DNA of 64,000 bases from Desulfarculus sp. (GCA_003605055.1 QZKP01000057.1:1-64000); one strand, 5' to 3'. Shown: positions 42,914-51,570, counted from the first letter of the stretch. Numbers and translations: made by a program. The notes: generated from the sequence alone by a model not told the origin.

Positions 42914-43441
42914 ATGCTCCGCAGAGTCTTGATTGTTTTGGAGAACGAGGAGGTCTGCCGCCAGGCGGTGGACTATGCCCGGGAGCTGGCCGGCCGCATG
43001 GGCGCGGAGGTCACCCTGCTCATGCTGGTGGAGATGGCCCTGTTGGACCGCGGCGCCTTGGGCCGCAAGCGCAGCGCCCTCAATGAGCTGGATGAGCGGG
43101 CGGGCCGCCTGCTGGCCGAGATCGGGGCCGAGTTCCTGCGCGAGGGCATAGCCACCAGCGCGGCCCTGCGGGTGGGCGACCCGGCCCAGGAGCTGGTGAA
43201 GTTCCTGGCCGAGCGGCCGCCCTTCCAGGTGGCCATCTGGGGCAGCGGCCAGGAACTGCCAGCCCCGGCCCGCCGTCACTGGCTGGCCAAGGCGGCAGGC
43301 GCCTTGGAGTGTTCCTTGCTCGCGGTGCAGGCCAGGCAAAGGCCCCAGGCGAGTGCGCCAGCCGCGGAGGCCGCGGGTGAGCAGCCGACGGTTTCGAACA
43401 CAGGCCGATCCAAGCCGGCGGGAGACCGCAAACGTCAATAA
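42914..43441 (+). CDS. UspA-like universal stress protein
   Basis: The 175-residue protein has a universal-stress-protein-like alpha/beta fold. Strand 1 is RRVLIVLENEEVCRQAVDYA, and the middle has EVTLLMLVEMALL. A helix-strand pattern to residue about 140 leads to a disordered Ala/Pro/Arg tail. The usual ATP-binding GxxGx9GS loop is only partly recognisable (GSGQELPAPARRHW). AGGAG lies 13 bases before the ATG, longer than ideal. It is the first gene behind the sigma-54 promoter. Confidence 0.7.
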   Translation: MLRRVLIVLENEEVCRQAVDYARELAGRMGAEVTLLMLVEMALLDRGALGRKRSALNELDERAGRLLAEIGAEFLREGIATSAALRVGDPAQELVKFLAERPPFQVAIWGSGQELPAPARRHWLAKAAGALECSLLAVQARQRPQASAPAAEAAGEQPTVSNTGRSKPAGDRKRQ

Positions 43442-43451
43442 GGAGTCTAGG

Positions 43452-44981
43452 ATGGCCATTGTCATCATTTCCAGCGAAATCAAAAACGTCAGGAGAGATC
43501 TGGCCCAGAGCGTGGCGGCCAAGCTGGGCGCCCAGTGCATCAGCCGCGAACAACTTGTGGAGCAAGCCACCCAGGCCGGCATCCCCGTGGGGAAGCTGGA
43601 GGTGGCCGTGTTCAAGCAGAGCACGCCGCGGGAGCGTTTGGCGCGCCTGAAGTATCGTTATCTGGCCTTCGTCACCGCCGCCCTCTGCGATCTGGCCAGC
43701 CAACACCGCGACCTGGTCTACCACGGCCGGGCGGGCAACCTGCTCTTGCCCAGAATCTCTCATGTGATACGGGTGCGGCTCCTGGCCGACGAAGAGCGCC
43801 AGTTGCAGCAGACCATGACCTCGTTGAACCTGGAGATGGAAAAGGCCAAGGACTATCAGCGCCGACTGCAAGAGGATGTGGCGCGCTGGGTTCATTTCAT
43901 GCACGGCACAGATCCCAACGACCTCCGGGGCTACGACCTGGTTCTAAACCTGGCCCACTTGAAAATGGAAAGCGCCGCAGCGGCCATCTTCTCCATGGCC
44001 CAACTGCCGGATTTCCAGACCACCCCGGCCTCCACCCAGGCCCTGGGCGATCTCTGCCTGGCCGCGCGGGCTCGCGACCTGCTGGGCCGTGATGAGCGCA
44101 CCGGCGACATAGACCTGGGGGTTTCGGCCCAGGACGGGCGGCTGACCGTGACCTACATGCCGCAGCAGGCAGAAAAGGCCCCAGCCATCAAGGCGCTGCT
44201 GGCCTCCCTGCAAGGGGCGCGCGAGGTGGTCTGCACCATGGCGCTGACCAACCTGCTTTGGGTCTCGGAGTCCTTCGACCCCGACAGTTCCAGCTTCGCC
44301 CACGTGACCGATTTGGCCCAGCGCTGGGGCGCGGCGGTGGAGCTGATGCGCCTGGCGCCCCAGACCGCCGATGAAGAGGGAGTTTGCCTCGCCAGCGCCG
44401 AGGATCTGACCGCCGCCGGGCCCTGCCTGCCCAAGGAGATGGACCTCACCGGCGGCATCCAGGACGACGTGGTGACTCAGCCCGCCGGAGCCGACGGGGG
44501 CCTGGCCTCCACCGCCGAACGTCTGATCAGCCTGGGCCTATTCGGCGGGGGGCGCGTCCTAGTTGGCGGCGGCGAGGAGGTGGTGGTGGCCATCAAGTCC
44601 GCGCCGCACTACTCGCTGGTGGTGGTGGGTGACGTGTTCGTGAGCAAGTCGCCGGCGGTGCGCACTAGGCTCAGCCGCGAGCTGGTGGCCTATGTCTCCG
44701 AGCGGGTCACCCTGCCGGTCATGTCCAAGGAAGACTTGCAAGCCAAGGTGGTCTTCGGCGCCAAGCAGTTCGCGCGCCTGGCCCTGTACACCGCCCCGGT
44801 GGCAGCGATCTTCCTAGCGGTGTTCACCTTCCAGGAGCCGATACAGGGGTTCCTGGGTTCTCCGGGCAGTCTGGGCATGAAGGTCTTGGCCGCCGCCGCA
44901 GTGGCCGGCTTCGTGCCCCTGGTGGCCTACCTCTACGGGAACAGCGCGGGGCTGCTCTTCAAGTGGTTGCGGTTTGAATAA
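43452..44981 (+). CDS. Cytidylate-kinase-like protein with C-terminal membrane helices
   Basis: The 509-residue protein begins with a cytidylate-kinase-like fold (about residues 1-190). ISREQLVEQATQAG and the HGRAGNLLLPRISHVIRVRL segment match that family. The P-loop glycine-rich motif expected after strand 1 is missing (it reads IISSEIKNVRRDLAQ), so kinase activity is unlikely. The middle region (about 200-430) is not recognised. Two hydrophobic helices lie at about 452-472 and 482-507. It likely acts as a nucleotide or protein sensor at the membrane. It precedes the TauE gene by 44 bases. Confidence 0.78.
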   Translation: MAIVIISSEIKNVRRDLAQSVAAKLGAQCISREQLVEQATQAGIPVGKLEVAVFKQSTPRERLARLKYRYLAFVTAALCDLASQHRDLVYHGRAGNLLLPRISHVIRVRLLADEERQLQQTMTSLNLEMEKAKDYQRRLQEDVARWVHFMHGTDPNDLRGYDLVLNLAHLKMESAAAAIFSMAQLPDFQTTPASTQALGDLCLAARARDLLGRDERTGDIDLGVSAQDGRLTVTYMPQQAEKAPAIKALLASLQGAREVVCTMALTNLLWVSESFDPDSSSFAHVTDLAQRWGAAVELMRLAPQTADEEGVCLASAEDLTAAGPCLPKEMDLTGGIQDDVVTQPAGADGGLASTAERLISLGLFGGGRVLVGGGEEVVVAIKSAPHYSLVVVGDVFVSKSPAVRTRLSRELVAYVSERVTLPVMSKEDLQAKVVFGAKQFARLALYTAPVAAIFLAVFTFQEPIQGFLGSPGSLGMKVLAAAAVAGFVPLVAYLYGNSAGLLFKWLRFE

Positions 44982-45025
44982 ACACACTCAGGCATTAGGC
45001 CCGTTTTTCGCCGGGGAGGATAGGA

Positions 45026-46123
45026 ATGCACGGTCTCCTTTCGGAACTTTTCATCAACCTTGACCTGTACTCGGCCCTGCAGGTGGTGATCCTGGGCTTC
45101 ATAGGCGGCGTCCTGAGCGGATTCATCGGCAGCGGCGGGGCCTTCTTCATGACGCCGGGCATGATGAACCTGGGGGTGCAGGGTGTGGTCGCTGTGGCCA
45201 GCAACATCACCCACAAGTTCGGCAAGGCCATGGTGGGCTCGCACAAGCACGGAGAGATGGGCAATGTGGACAAGAAGCTGGCCTTATCCCTGCTCATCAC
45301 AGCCGCCGCCGGCATCCGGCTGGCGGTATGGTTGTCTAGCCTCCTGTTCGAAAGTGGAGATGCCAGCGGGGGGCACAAGGGCGCCGGGGCCAACCTCTAT
45401 ATCAGCCTGGTGTTCGTGAGCATTCTTACCGTGGTGGCGGTCTCCATGCTCAAGGACGTTTTCGGCAAGAAGAGCGACGGTGACACGGGACCCTCGCACA
45501 AGATCGCCGAGGCCCTGGCCAGGCTGAACCTGAAGCCCCTGATCTACTTCAAGGTGGCCGACGTGCACGTGTCGTTGTGGGTGCTCCTGCTGGTGGGCCT
45601 GACCACGGGCTACCTGGCCGGCACCATTGGCGTGGGCGGCTTCATCGGCGTGCCGGCCATGATCTACGTCTTCGGCATCCCCACCGCAGTGGCTGCCGGC
45701 ACCGAGCTTTACCTGGCCATGTTCATGGGGGCTTTCGGCGCGCTCAACTACGCCTTCGCGGGTTATGTGGACCTTAGGCTGGTCTTGCTCCTGTTCTTGG
45801 GTTCACTGCTCGGGGTGCATCTGGGCGTGTACGGGGTCAAGGTGGTCAAGGAGAAGATCATCCGCCTGGTCACCGGCGTAATCATCCTCCTATGCGTGCT
45901 CAGCCGGGCGGTGGCCATTCCTGTCTACCTTCGCCAGATGGACCTCATTAATACCGCCGCCTCGTGGGACGGGTGGTTGAACAGCGCCAGCAAGGGGCTT
46001 CTTTTCGCAAGTGGATTCGCTGGCATCGGCATCATTATGTATAACGTGCTCAAGGCTTACCGTCAGCGGCTGCGCCTTAAGCGTACCATCGCCTACTCGC
46101 AGAAGCCGACCGGGCAGCACTAG
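45026..46123 (+). CDS. TauE/SafE-family sulfite exporter-like permease
   Basis: The 365-residue protein has two copies of the TauE/SafE half-repeat, with GGVLSGFIGSGGAFFMTPGM near the N-terminus and GYLAGTIGVGGFIGVPAMIYV in the second half, and about eight helices. Members export sulfite, sulfoacetate or related organosulfur anions. GGGGAGGATAGGA precedes the ATG. Its place between CMK-like and receiver genes is typical of a conserved group in sulfate reducers, as I recall it. Confidence 0.9.
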   Translation: MHGLLSELFINLDLYSALQVVILGFIGGVLSGFIGSGGAFFMTPGMMNLGVQGVVAVASNITHKFGKAMVGSHKHGEMGNVDKKLALSLLITAAAGIRLAVWLSSLLFESGDASGGHKGAGANLYISLVFVSILTVVAVSMLKDVFGKKSDGDTGPSHKIAEALARLNLKPLIYFKVADVHVSLWVLLLVGLTTGYLAGTIGVGGFIGVPAMIYVFGIPTAVAAGTELYLAMFMGAFGALNYAFAGYVDLRLVLLLFLGSLLGVHLGVYGVKVVKEKIIRLVTGVIILLCVLSRAVAIPVYLRQMDLINTAASWDGWLNSASKGLLFASGFAGIGIIMYNVLKAYRQRLRLKRTIAYSQKPTGQH

Positions 46124-46143
46124 TGACAGGGAGGAAGTTTCCC

Positions 46144-46590
46144 ATGTCCACGCCGCTTAGGGTCATGTTGATCGACGACGAGCCCATCGTGGGCAAGCGC
46201 CTGGGACCGGTCCTGGAAAAAATGGGGTGCCAGACCGAGACGTTTGTGGAGCCGGCCGTCGCCCTTAACCGCCTGGCGGAACAGGAATTCGACGTGGTGG
46301 TCACCGACATCCGCATGGAAGAAGTGGACGGCATCGGGGTCCTGGAGCGGGTCAAGGCGCTGTCCCCGCGCACCAAGGTCATCATGATAACCGGGTATGC
46401 TACCCTGGAGGTAGCCCACGAGGCCCTGGCCAAGGGAGCCTTTGACTTCATTGCCAAACCATTCGAGCCGCGGGACATGCGTCAGGCCGTAGCCAAGGCC
46501 GCCGAGGCCCTGGGGCTCCAAATGCCGGAGGCGGCGGCCCTCATGGTCGAGGAGATACTTCTTACGGAAGAGAGTGGTCTACCTGAATAA
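46144..46590 (+). CDS. Output-less response regulator A
   Basis: The 148-residue receiver has MLIDDEPIVGKRLGPVLEKM, acceptor Asp in VVTDIRMEEVDGIG and Lys in FIAKPFEPRD, then a short C-terminal tail. It has no DNA-binding domain. It is a close paralogue of the receiver at 47639: LLDDEPIVGRRLKPALAKI there aligns almost residue for residue. It follows the TauE gene by 20 bases. Confidence 0.9.
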   Translation: MSTPLRVMLIDDEPIVGKRLGPVLEKMGCQTETFVEPAVALNRLAEQEFDVVVTDIRMEEVDGIGVLERVKALSPRTKVIMITGYATLEVAHEALAKGAFDFIAKPFEPRDMRQAVAKAAEALGLQMPEAAALMVEEILLTEESGLPE

Positions 46591-46708
46591 GGGCGGCCGC
46601 CACGCCTACCACTTGGACGCCAAGCTGGGGCCTTTGCGCGCCGGCCTGCCCGGCATCAACCACCTGGAGGTGCGCGAAGGCCTGCCCTTCCCTCCGGCCG
46701 CGGTATAG
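46574..46708 (+). CDS. 44-residue small protein overlapping the receiver gene
   Basis: A GTG at 46574, with GGAAGAGA just upstream, opens a 44-codon frame (MVYLNKGGRHAYHL at the start, LPFPPAAV at the end) that overlaps the end of the receiver gene by 17 bases. Codons favour G/C in the third position as in real genes here, and the frame fills an otherwise empty 164-base gap. No family is recognised. It could instead be chance reading of GC-rich DNA. Confidence 0.45.
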   Translation: MVYLNKGGRHAYHLDAKLGPLRAGLPGINHLEVREGLPFPPAAV

Positions 46709-46753
46709 GCCCGGCCGCCGCGCCCGCGGCGGCCGCCAGAGAGGATGGAAGTC

Positions 46754-47578
46754 ATGTCCCTGATAGCCATTTCGGCTGACTCGTACCCCCAAGGCCTGGA
46801 CATAGCCCAGCGCACGGCCGCCGCCCTGGGTTACGGGTTGCTGGGCCGGGAACTGCTGGCCCAGGTGGCCGCCGACCGCGGCCTGCCCCAGGAGCAGTTG
46901 GTCCAGGCCCTGGAGGAGACGCCCGGCTTCTTCGGCATGCGCACCCGCCGCCAGCAGGAGCTGTTGCTCCACATCCAGGCCGCCTGCCTAGAGAGGCTGC
47001 TGGCCGACAACCTGGTGTGCTACGGGCTGGGCGCCCACCTGTACCTGGTGGGGGTCAGCCACGCCCTGCGGGTGCGCGTGCTGGCCGAGCCCCAGCAGCG
47101 GGCCGCGGAGCTGGCCGCCCTGCGCGGCCTGCCCCCGGAGCGCGCCGCCAAGCTGCTGGAGCGCCAGGACCAGGAGCGCAGGCGCTGGTCCTCGCAGTTC
47201 TTCCAGGCCGACGAGATGGACCCCGCCCAGTACGACATGGTGCTCAGCCTGGGCAACCTGGAGCCGGAAAAGGCGGTGGAGATCATCTGCGACGCGGCCG
47301 GCTACCGCAAGTTCCAGGCCATGACCTACTCCCGCAAGTGCCTGCAGGACAAGGCCCTGGCCGCCCGGGTGCTGGCGAAGCTCATGCCCCGGTTCCCGGA
47401 CATCCGGCTGCAGGCCTCCGACGGCACGGTGGTGGCCCAGGTGCAGTCTCTGAAGCGGGACCAGCGCAAGAAGCAGGAGGCCGTGCGCGAGCTGGCCAGC
47501 CAGGTGCCGGGGGTGAGCTACGTCGAGGTGCAGGTGATCCGGGATTATTTCGGCCAGGCCGCCCAGAGCGGCCGCTAA
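46754..47578 (+). CDS. Cytidylate-kinase-like protein with BON-like C-terminus
   Basis: The 274-residue protein again looks like the cytidylate-kinase fold in its first 190 residues: GLDIAQRTAAALGYGLLGRE at the N-terminus and LVCYGLGAHLYLVGVSHALR in place of the GRAGN segment. It also lacks a P-loop. The C-terminal part (about 205-265) resembles a BON domain (RLQASDGTVVAQVQSLKRD, then VPGVSYVEVQVI), which binds membranes or ligands. It has no transmembrane helix. It and the next receiver repeat the CMK/receiver pairing seen upstream. Confidence 0.75.
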   Translation: MSLIAISADSYPQGLDIAQRTAAALGYGLLGRELLAQVAADRGLPQEQLVQALEETPGFFGMRTRRQQELLLHIQAACLERLLADNLVCYGLGAHLYLVGVSHALRVRVLAEPQQRAAELAALRGLPPERAAKLLERQDQERRRWSSQFFQADEMDPAQYDMVLSLGNLEPEKAVEIICDAAGYRKFQAMTYSRKCLQDKALAARVLAKLMPRFPDIRLQASDGTVVAQVQSLKRDQRKKQEAVRELASQVPGVSYVEVQVIRDYFGQAAQSGR

Positions 47579-47638
47579 AGAGGCCCCCGCTTGCCGCCAC
47601 GGGCGGGCTGGCCCCATGATGTGATAGGAGGTGGTCTG

Positions 47639-48052
47639 ATGCCTGAACCTCTGGAGGTGCTCCTGCTGGACGACGAGCCCATCGTGGGCCGCCGGCTCAA
47701 GCCGGCCCTGGCCAAGATCGGCTGCGCGGTGGAGGTCTTCGAGAACCCGGAAAAGGCCCTGGCCCGGCTGCAGGAAAAGGAGTTCAAGATAGTGGTCACC
47801 GACATCCGCATGGACGACATTGACGGCATGCAGGTGCTGGAGTTCGTGCGCGAGCGGTGGCCGGAGAGCAAGGTGATCATGATCACGGGCTACGCCATGA
47901 TGTCCCTGGCCCGGGAGGCCATGGAAAAGGGCGCCTTTGACTTCATCGCCAAGCCCTTCAAGCCCGACGACCTGCGCCGGGTGATCGCCAAGGCCGCCCG
48001 CGCCCTGGGCTACACCCTGGACTTCGAGGCCGCCGCCCCCGAAGGCGGCTAG
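47639..48052 (+). CDS. Output-less response regulator B
   Basis: The 137-residue receiver has LLLDDEPIVGRRLKPALAKI, acceptor Asp in VVTDIRMDDIDGMQV and Lys in FIAKPFKPDD. It is a paralogue of the receiver at 46144 and has no output domain. TAGGAGGTGGTCTG precedes the ATG. The adjacent NtrB-type kinase gene, 21 bases later, is its probable partner. Confidence 0.9.
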   Translation: MPEPLEVLLLDDEPIVGRRLKPALAKIGCAVEVFENPEKALARLQEKEFKIVVTDIRMDDIDGMQVLEFVRERWPESKVIMITGYAMMSLAREAMEKGAFDFIAKPFKPDDLRRVIAKAARALGYTLDFEAAAPEGG

Positions 48053-48073
48053 CCCCTTCGGACCCGGCCGGGC

Positions 48074-49663
48074 ATGACCAGCATCCCCCAGAACCAGCCT
48101 CCGGCCGTGGGCGCCGGCGGCCAGGCCGAGCGGACCCGTCTGGCCGAGCGGGCCGAGGGCATCCGCCGGGCCCTGGTGGAGCGCCCGCGCTTCAGCCTGC
48201 GCCTGCAGATGTACCTGGGCTTCCTGGCGGCCTTCATCCTGTCCGCGGGCGTGGCCGTGGCCCTGGTCTATAACTTCCACGACATGGAGAACAAGATCCG
48301 CTTCCTGGAGATAGTCAACGACTACGTGATGGAGGTGGAGCAGGCGCGGCGCTTCGAGAAGAACTTCCTGCTCTACGGCAGCAACCTCAGCGACGCCCTG
48401 GACAGCGTGTTCCAGGCCGAGCAGATACTCACCCGCAACGCCGGCGAGCTGGCCGCGGTGATGGGTCCCGGCTGGAGCCAGGTCATGCTCCCCAAGCTGC
48501 GCGGCTACCAGGCCTTGCTGGAGCGGCTGGGCCGCTTGCAGGGCGCGGCCGGCGCCCAGGGGGGGCCGGCCCGCCAGGACCTGCAGGCCCGGGTGCGCAA
48601 GGAAGGCCAGGAGATGGTCTCGGCGGCCCTGGCCCTGCTGAGCAAGGAAAAGGCCTCCCTGTCCACCACCACCCGCCGCTCCCGCCAGATACTGATCTAC
48701 TCCCTGGCCCTGCTGCTGGTGGTGCTGGTGCTGAACGCCTACCTGCTGGGCATCCGCATGCTGGGCTCCATCAACCGCTTCGGGGAATACGCCAACCGCA
48801 TCGCCGCCGGCGACTACACGCCCATTACCCCCTCCCGCCGTTACCGCGACGAATTCACGGACCTGGCCCTGGCCATCAACGCCATGATCCAGGAGCTGGA
48901 GAACCGGGAGGCGGTGTTGATCCAGTCGCACAAGATGCGGGCGGTGGGCACCCTCACCTCGGGCGTGGCCCACGAGCTGAACAACCCCCTGAACAACATC
49001 ACCCTCACCGCCCACGTGCTGCAGGAGGACTACGCCGGCCTGTCGGACGCCGAGCGGCAGGAGATGATCGCCGACGTGGTGCAGGAGGCGGGGCGGGCCA
49101 AGAAGATCATCAGCAACCTGCTGGACTTCGCCCGGGAGACCGGCTCCCAGTTGGAGCCCCTGGACCTGCCCCACCTGCTGCAAGAGACCATTGACCTGGC
49201 CGCCAACCAGATCAAGCTGCTGGGGATCAAGATCCAGTTGCAGTCATCCGACAACCTGCCCCGGGTGCACGGCGACAGCCAGCAGCTCCGGCAGGTGTTC
49301 CTGAACCTGATCCTCAACGCCATCGACGCCTCGGCCAAGGGCGGCAAGATCCAGGTGATAGTGGTGCCAGCCGATGAGCCCAACTACGTGGCGGTCAAGG
49401 TCATAGACTTCGGCAGCGGCATCCCGGCCCACATCCTGCCCTCCCTCTTCGACCCCTTCTTCACCACCAAGGGCCGGGGCAAGGGCACCGGCCTGGGGCT
49501 GAGCGTGTCCCAAGGCATCGTGGCCAAGCACGGCGGCCGCATCATGGTGAGCAGCCAGGCCGGCCAGGGTGCCACCTTCACCGTGGTGCTGCCGGTGACC
49601 ACCATCCCGGCCGAGCTGGGCGAGGGCCGCCACCCCGAGCCGGCCAACCGCGCCAAGGCCTGA
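48074..49663 (+). CDS. NtrB-type membrane histidine kinase with HAMP
   Basis: The 529-residue protein has a helix at about 45-66, a periplasmic four-helix-like domain of about 140 residues and a second helix at about 210-230. A HAMP stretch (LGSINRFGEYANRIAAGDY) leads to the kinase core with H-box GVAHELNNPLNNITL (His near residue 300), then GTGLGLSVSQGIVAKHGG. It is likely to phosphorylate the two adjacent receivers and/or the NtrC-type regulator at 41294. The extracellular sensing domain suggests a soluble ligand or surface stress. Confidence 0.9.
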   Translation: MTSIPQNQPPAVGAGGQAERTRLAERAEGIRRALVERPRFSLRLQMYLGFLAAFILSAGVAVALVYNFHDMENKIRFLEIVNDYVMEVEQARRFEKNFLLYGSNLSDALDSVFQAEQILTRNAGELAAVMGPGWSQVMLPKLRGYQALLERLGRLQGAAGAQGGPARQDLQARVRKEGQEMVSAALALLSKEKASLSTTTRRSRQILIYSLALLLVVLVLNAYLLGIRMLGSINRFGEYANRIAAGDYTPITPSRRYRDEFTDLALAINAMIQELENREAVLIQSHKMRAVGTLTSGVAHELNNPLNNITLTAHVLQEDYAGLSDAERQEMIADVVQEAGRAKKIISNLLDFARETGSQLEPLDLPHLLQETIDLAANQIKLLGIKIQLQSSDNLPRVHGDSQQLRQVFLNLILNAIDASAKGGKIQVIVVPADEPNYVAVKVIDFGSGIPAHILPSLFDPFFTTKGRGKGTGLGLSVSQGIVAKHGGRIMVSSQAGQGATFTVVLPVTTIPAELGEGRHPEPANRAKA

Positions 49664-49734
49664 AACCCCGCAGGGAAAACGGCGGGGCCGGCCTGCGTTA
49701 CGACGGACAGGCCTCTAGCGCCGAACCAGGCGCC

Positions 49735-50340
49735 CTATCGCGTGGCCGGGGTCGGCAAGGACAGGGGCCGGGCGATGTAGCCCTCCTGCTTATTGTCAGG
49801 GGGAGGCGTAACTGTATCGGGCTCGCTCCCACCGCTCACACTACTTAACGGCCTGGGTGTCTTGATCACCACCGGCGCCAGTACGTCCACCACGCTGCCT
49901 AGGGCCAGGCGGAGGCCGGGCCGCGGCTGCTGGCCATTCACTATGGGGGTGCCCCGGGTGCCCCCGTTGCGCAAAAGACGATAGCGGAAGCCGGCCTGGG
50001 TGAGCACCTGTTGCGCCCTGTTCACGGGCAGGCCCATCACCTTGGGCACCTTGTTCAGGGCTTGCACATAGGCGTTCAGGGTGCTGCCGCGGGCTACCAC
50101 CTGGCCGGCCGCCGGGCTCTGCCGCTGCACCAGGTGGTAGAGCTGGCCCGCCGCTCGCTGCGGCCCCTGGGCCAGGCTCTTTAATTTAAGACCCGCGGCA
50201 GAGGCCAGGTGGCTGGCCTGGACCGGGGTCTTGCCTATGATGTTGGGCACCCGCACCTTGGCGGGCGCGCCGGCTGCCGCCACGGGCGCGGCCAGCAGCA
50301 ACAGGGCCAGGCAAGCAGTTAATGCGTGTCTATGGGCCAT
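49735..50340 (-). CDS. Exported PASTA-domain protein
   Basis: The 201-residue protein has a signal peptide (MAHRHALTACLALLLLAAPV to AAAGA) and two PASTA-like repeats, at about residues 30-92 (VRVPNIIGKTPVQASHL) and 95-160 (VPKVMGLPVNRAQQVLTQAG). A Pro-rich tail follows. PASTA domains bind peptidoglycan stem peptides or beta-lactams. Here they are free-standing, without the Ser/Thr kinase or PBP they usually accompany. GGGAGGAATTAGCC precedes the ATG. Confidence 0.82.
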   Translation of the reverse strand: MAHRHALTACLALLLLAAPVAAAGAPAKVRVPNIIGKTPVQASHLASAAGLKLKSLAQGPQRAAGQLYHLVQRQSPAAGQVVARGSTLNAYVQALNKVPKVMGLPVNRAQQVLTQAGFRYRLLRNGGTRGTPIVNGQQPRPGLRLALGSVVDVLAPVVIKTPRPLSSVSGGSEPDTVTPPPDNKQEGYIARPLSLPTPATR

Positions 50341-50805
50341 GGCTAATTCCTCCCTTGCCCGCTATGCGGACCTATGGCGGACCGGAGGCGTACCCCGCTG
50401 CCAGACCAGCAGGGAGCTGTGGCGCAAGATGCAAAAGCTTACGCCAACCATGAGCATCAAAAATTTTTTCAATCGGCCCCAAAGGGCAGGCTCCCTTCCA
50501 AAGGAGAGTCGTTACTGTCACTTGCTGTATAATTAATTATATCTAAATTAAATTTTTTGTGGTCAAGTGCGCACCTCCGTCCGGCCAGGGTCCGTCAACT
50601 TTGTAAGGTTCGCGGGCGGAGGTAAAATTTACGATGGCATTATGCCGGGATAGGGCTGGGTTGATGAAATAAGGCTAATTGGCGCTAGACTAGATGGGCG
50701 GTTTGTCCCTCATGGGGACTGGCGGAGCAACCCGGACTCCATAAGCCGCATCCAGGCCGGTTAAGATTGCCCACAGGCATACTCTGAATATCTCCCAGGA
50801 GGATC
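50341..50805. other. Intergenic region, AT-rich pocket
   Basis: This 465-base gap lies between divergent genes. It contains a strikingly AT-rich block at about 50520-50560 with a 14-base perfect palindrome TATAATTAATTATA at 50528-50541. On the minus strand, TTGACC lies upstream of a TATAAT inside it, with a longer than ideal 19-base spacer. It is a candidate promoter of the PASTA gene. No supported gene was found. Confidence 0.4.
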
Positions 50806-51570
50806 ATGGCCGCTTTATCCAGCAAAGTTTCGCGATCACCATGGCCCATGAAGACCGAGTCCGTCCAATATTGCCTGTCTTACGGCAGCCGGCAGATTGC
50901 CTTCTCGGTTATTCGCAGCCAGCGCCGAAGCCTGGGCATCGAGGTGCTGCCAGACCTGACCGTGGAAGTCCGCGCGCCAAAAAGAGCACCGGAATACAGC
51001 ATCCGCGAGTTCGTCGCGAAAAAGGCGCCTTGGATCGCCCGCAAGTTGGCCGAGTTCGAGCAATGCCACCCCTTGCCATCCCTTCAGAATTTTTTGAGTG
51101 GCGAAACCCTTTTTTATTTGGGCAGGCAGTACCTACTAAAAGTTGAATCCGGATGCCGCAAGTCCGCTGAATTAATAGGACGATACCTTTGGGTACAGGT
51201 CGAGGACGAGACCGACACGGCGCAGGTGAAGCGCGCCGTGGAAGCCTGGTATCGTGGCCAGGCCCAAGAAACCTTTGGCCGCTATCTTGACAAGTGCCTG
51301 TTGATAGCGGCCCGACATGACCTGCCCAGGCCCCAGTTCACCATCCGCGATATGCGGACCCGGTGGGGCAGCTGCAGCCCCAGAGGGCGGGTGTCGCTGA
51401 ATCTCAAACTAGTTCAGGTGCCGCTCGATTGCATCGAGTACGTCATAATGCATGAACTGTGTCATATGAAGCACCACAATCACTCCAAGGCCTTTTATTC
51501 CCTTTTGTCGCGCTGCCAACCGGATTGGCAGGAAAGGGAAAAGGTTCTAAACCAGTTCCGACTAACCTGA
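50806..51570 (+). CDS. YgjP-type M48-like metallopeptidase
   Basis: The 254-residue protein has the YgjP/SprT-like zinc motif HELCHMKHHNHSKAF (about residues 215-229), preceded by RTRWGSCSPRGRVSLN. These proteins are cytosolic and their substrates are poorly known; related genes often accompany restriction systems. AGGAGG precedes the ATG, and an alternative ATG lies at 50848. Composition is less GC-rich than the neighbours and no restriction gene is nearby, so it may be a transferred singleton. Confidence 0.85.
   Translation: MAALSSKVSRSPWPMKTESVQYCLSYGSRQIAFSVIRSQRRSLGIEVLPDLTVEVRAPKRAPEYSIREFVAKKAPWIARKLAEFEQCHPLPSLQNFLSGETLFYLGRQYLLKVESGCRKSAELIGRYLWVQVEDETDTAQVKRAVEAWYRGQAQETFGRYLDKCLLIAARHDLPRPQFTIRDMRTRWGSCSPRGRVSLNLKLVQVPLDCIEYVIMHELCHMKHHNHSKAFYSLLSRCQPDWQEREKVLNQFRLT

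Noticed and set aside
50528-50541. TATAATTAATTATA as an origin or replication motif
   Set aside because: It is a single palindrome in a promoter-like AT pocket. No DnaA-box cluster or replication gene was seen nearby.
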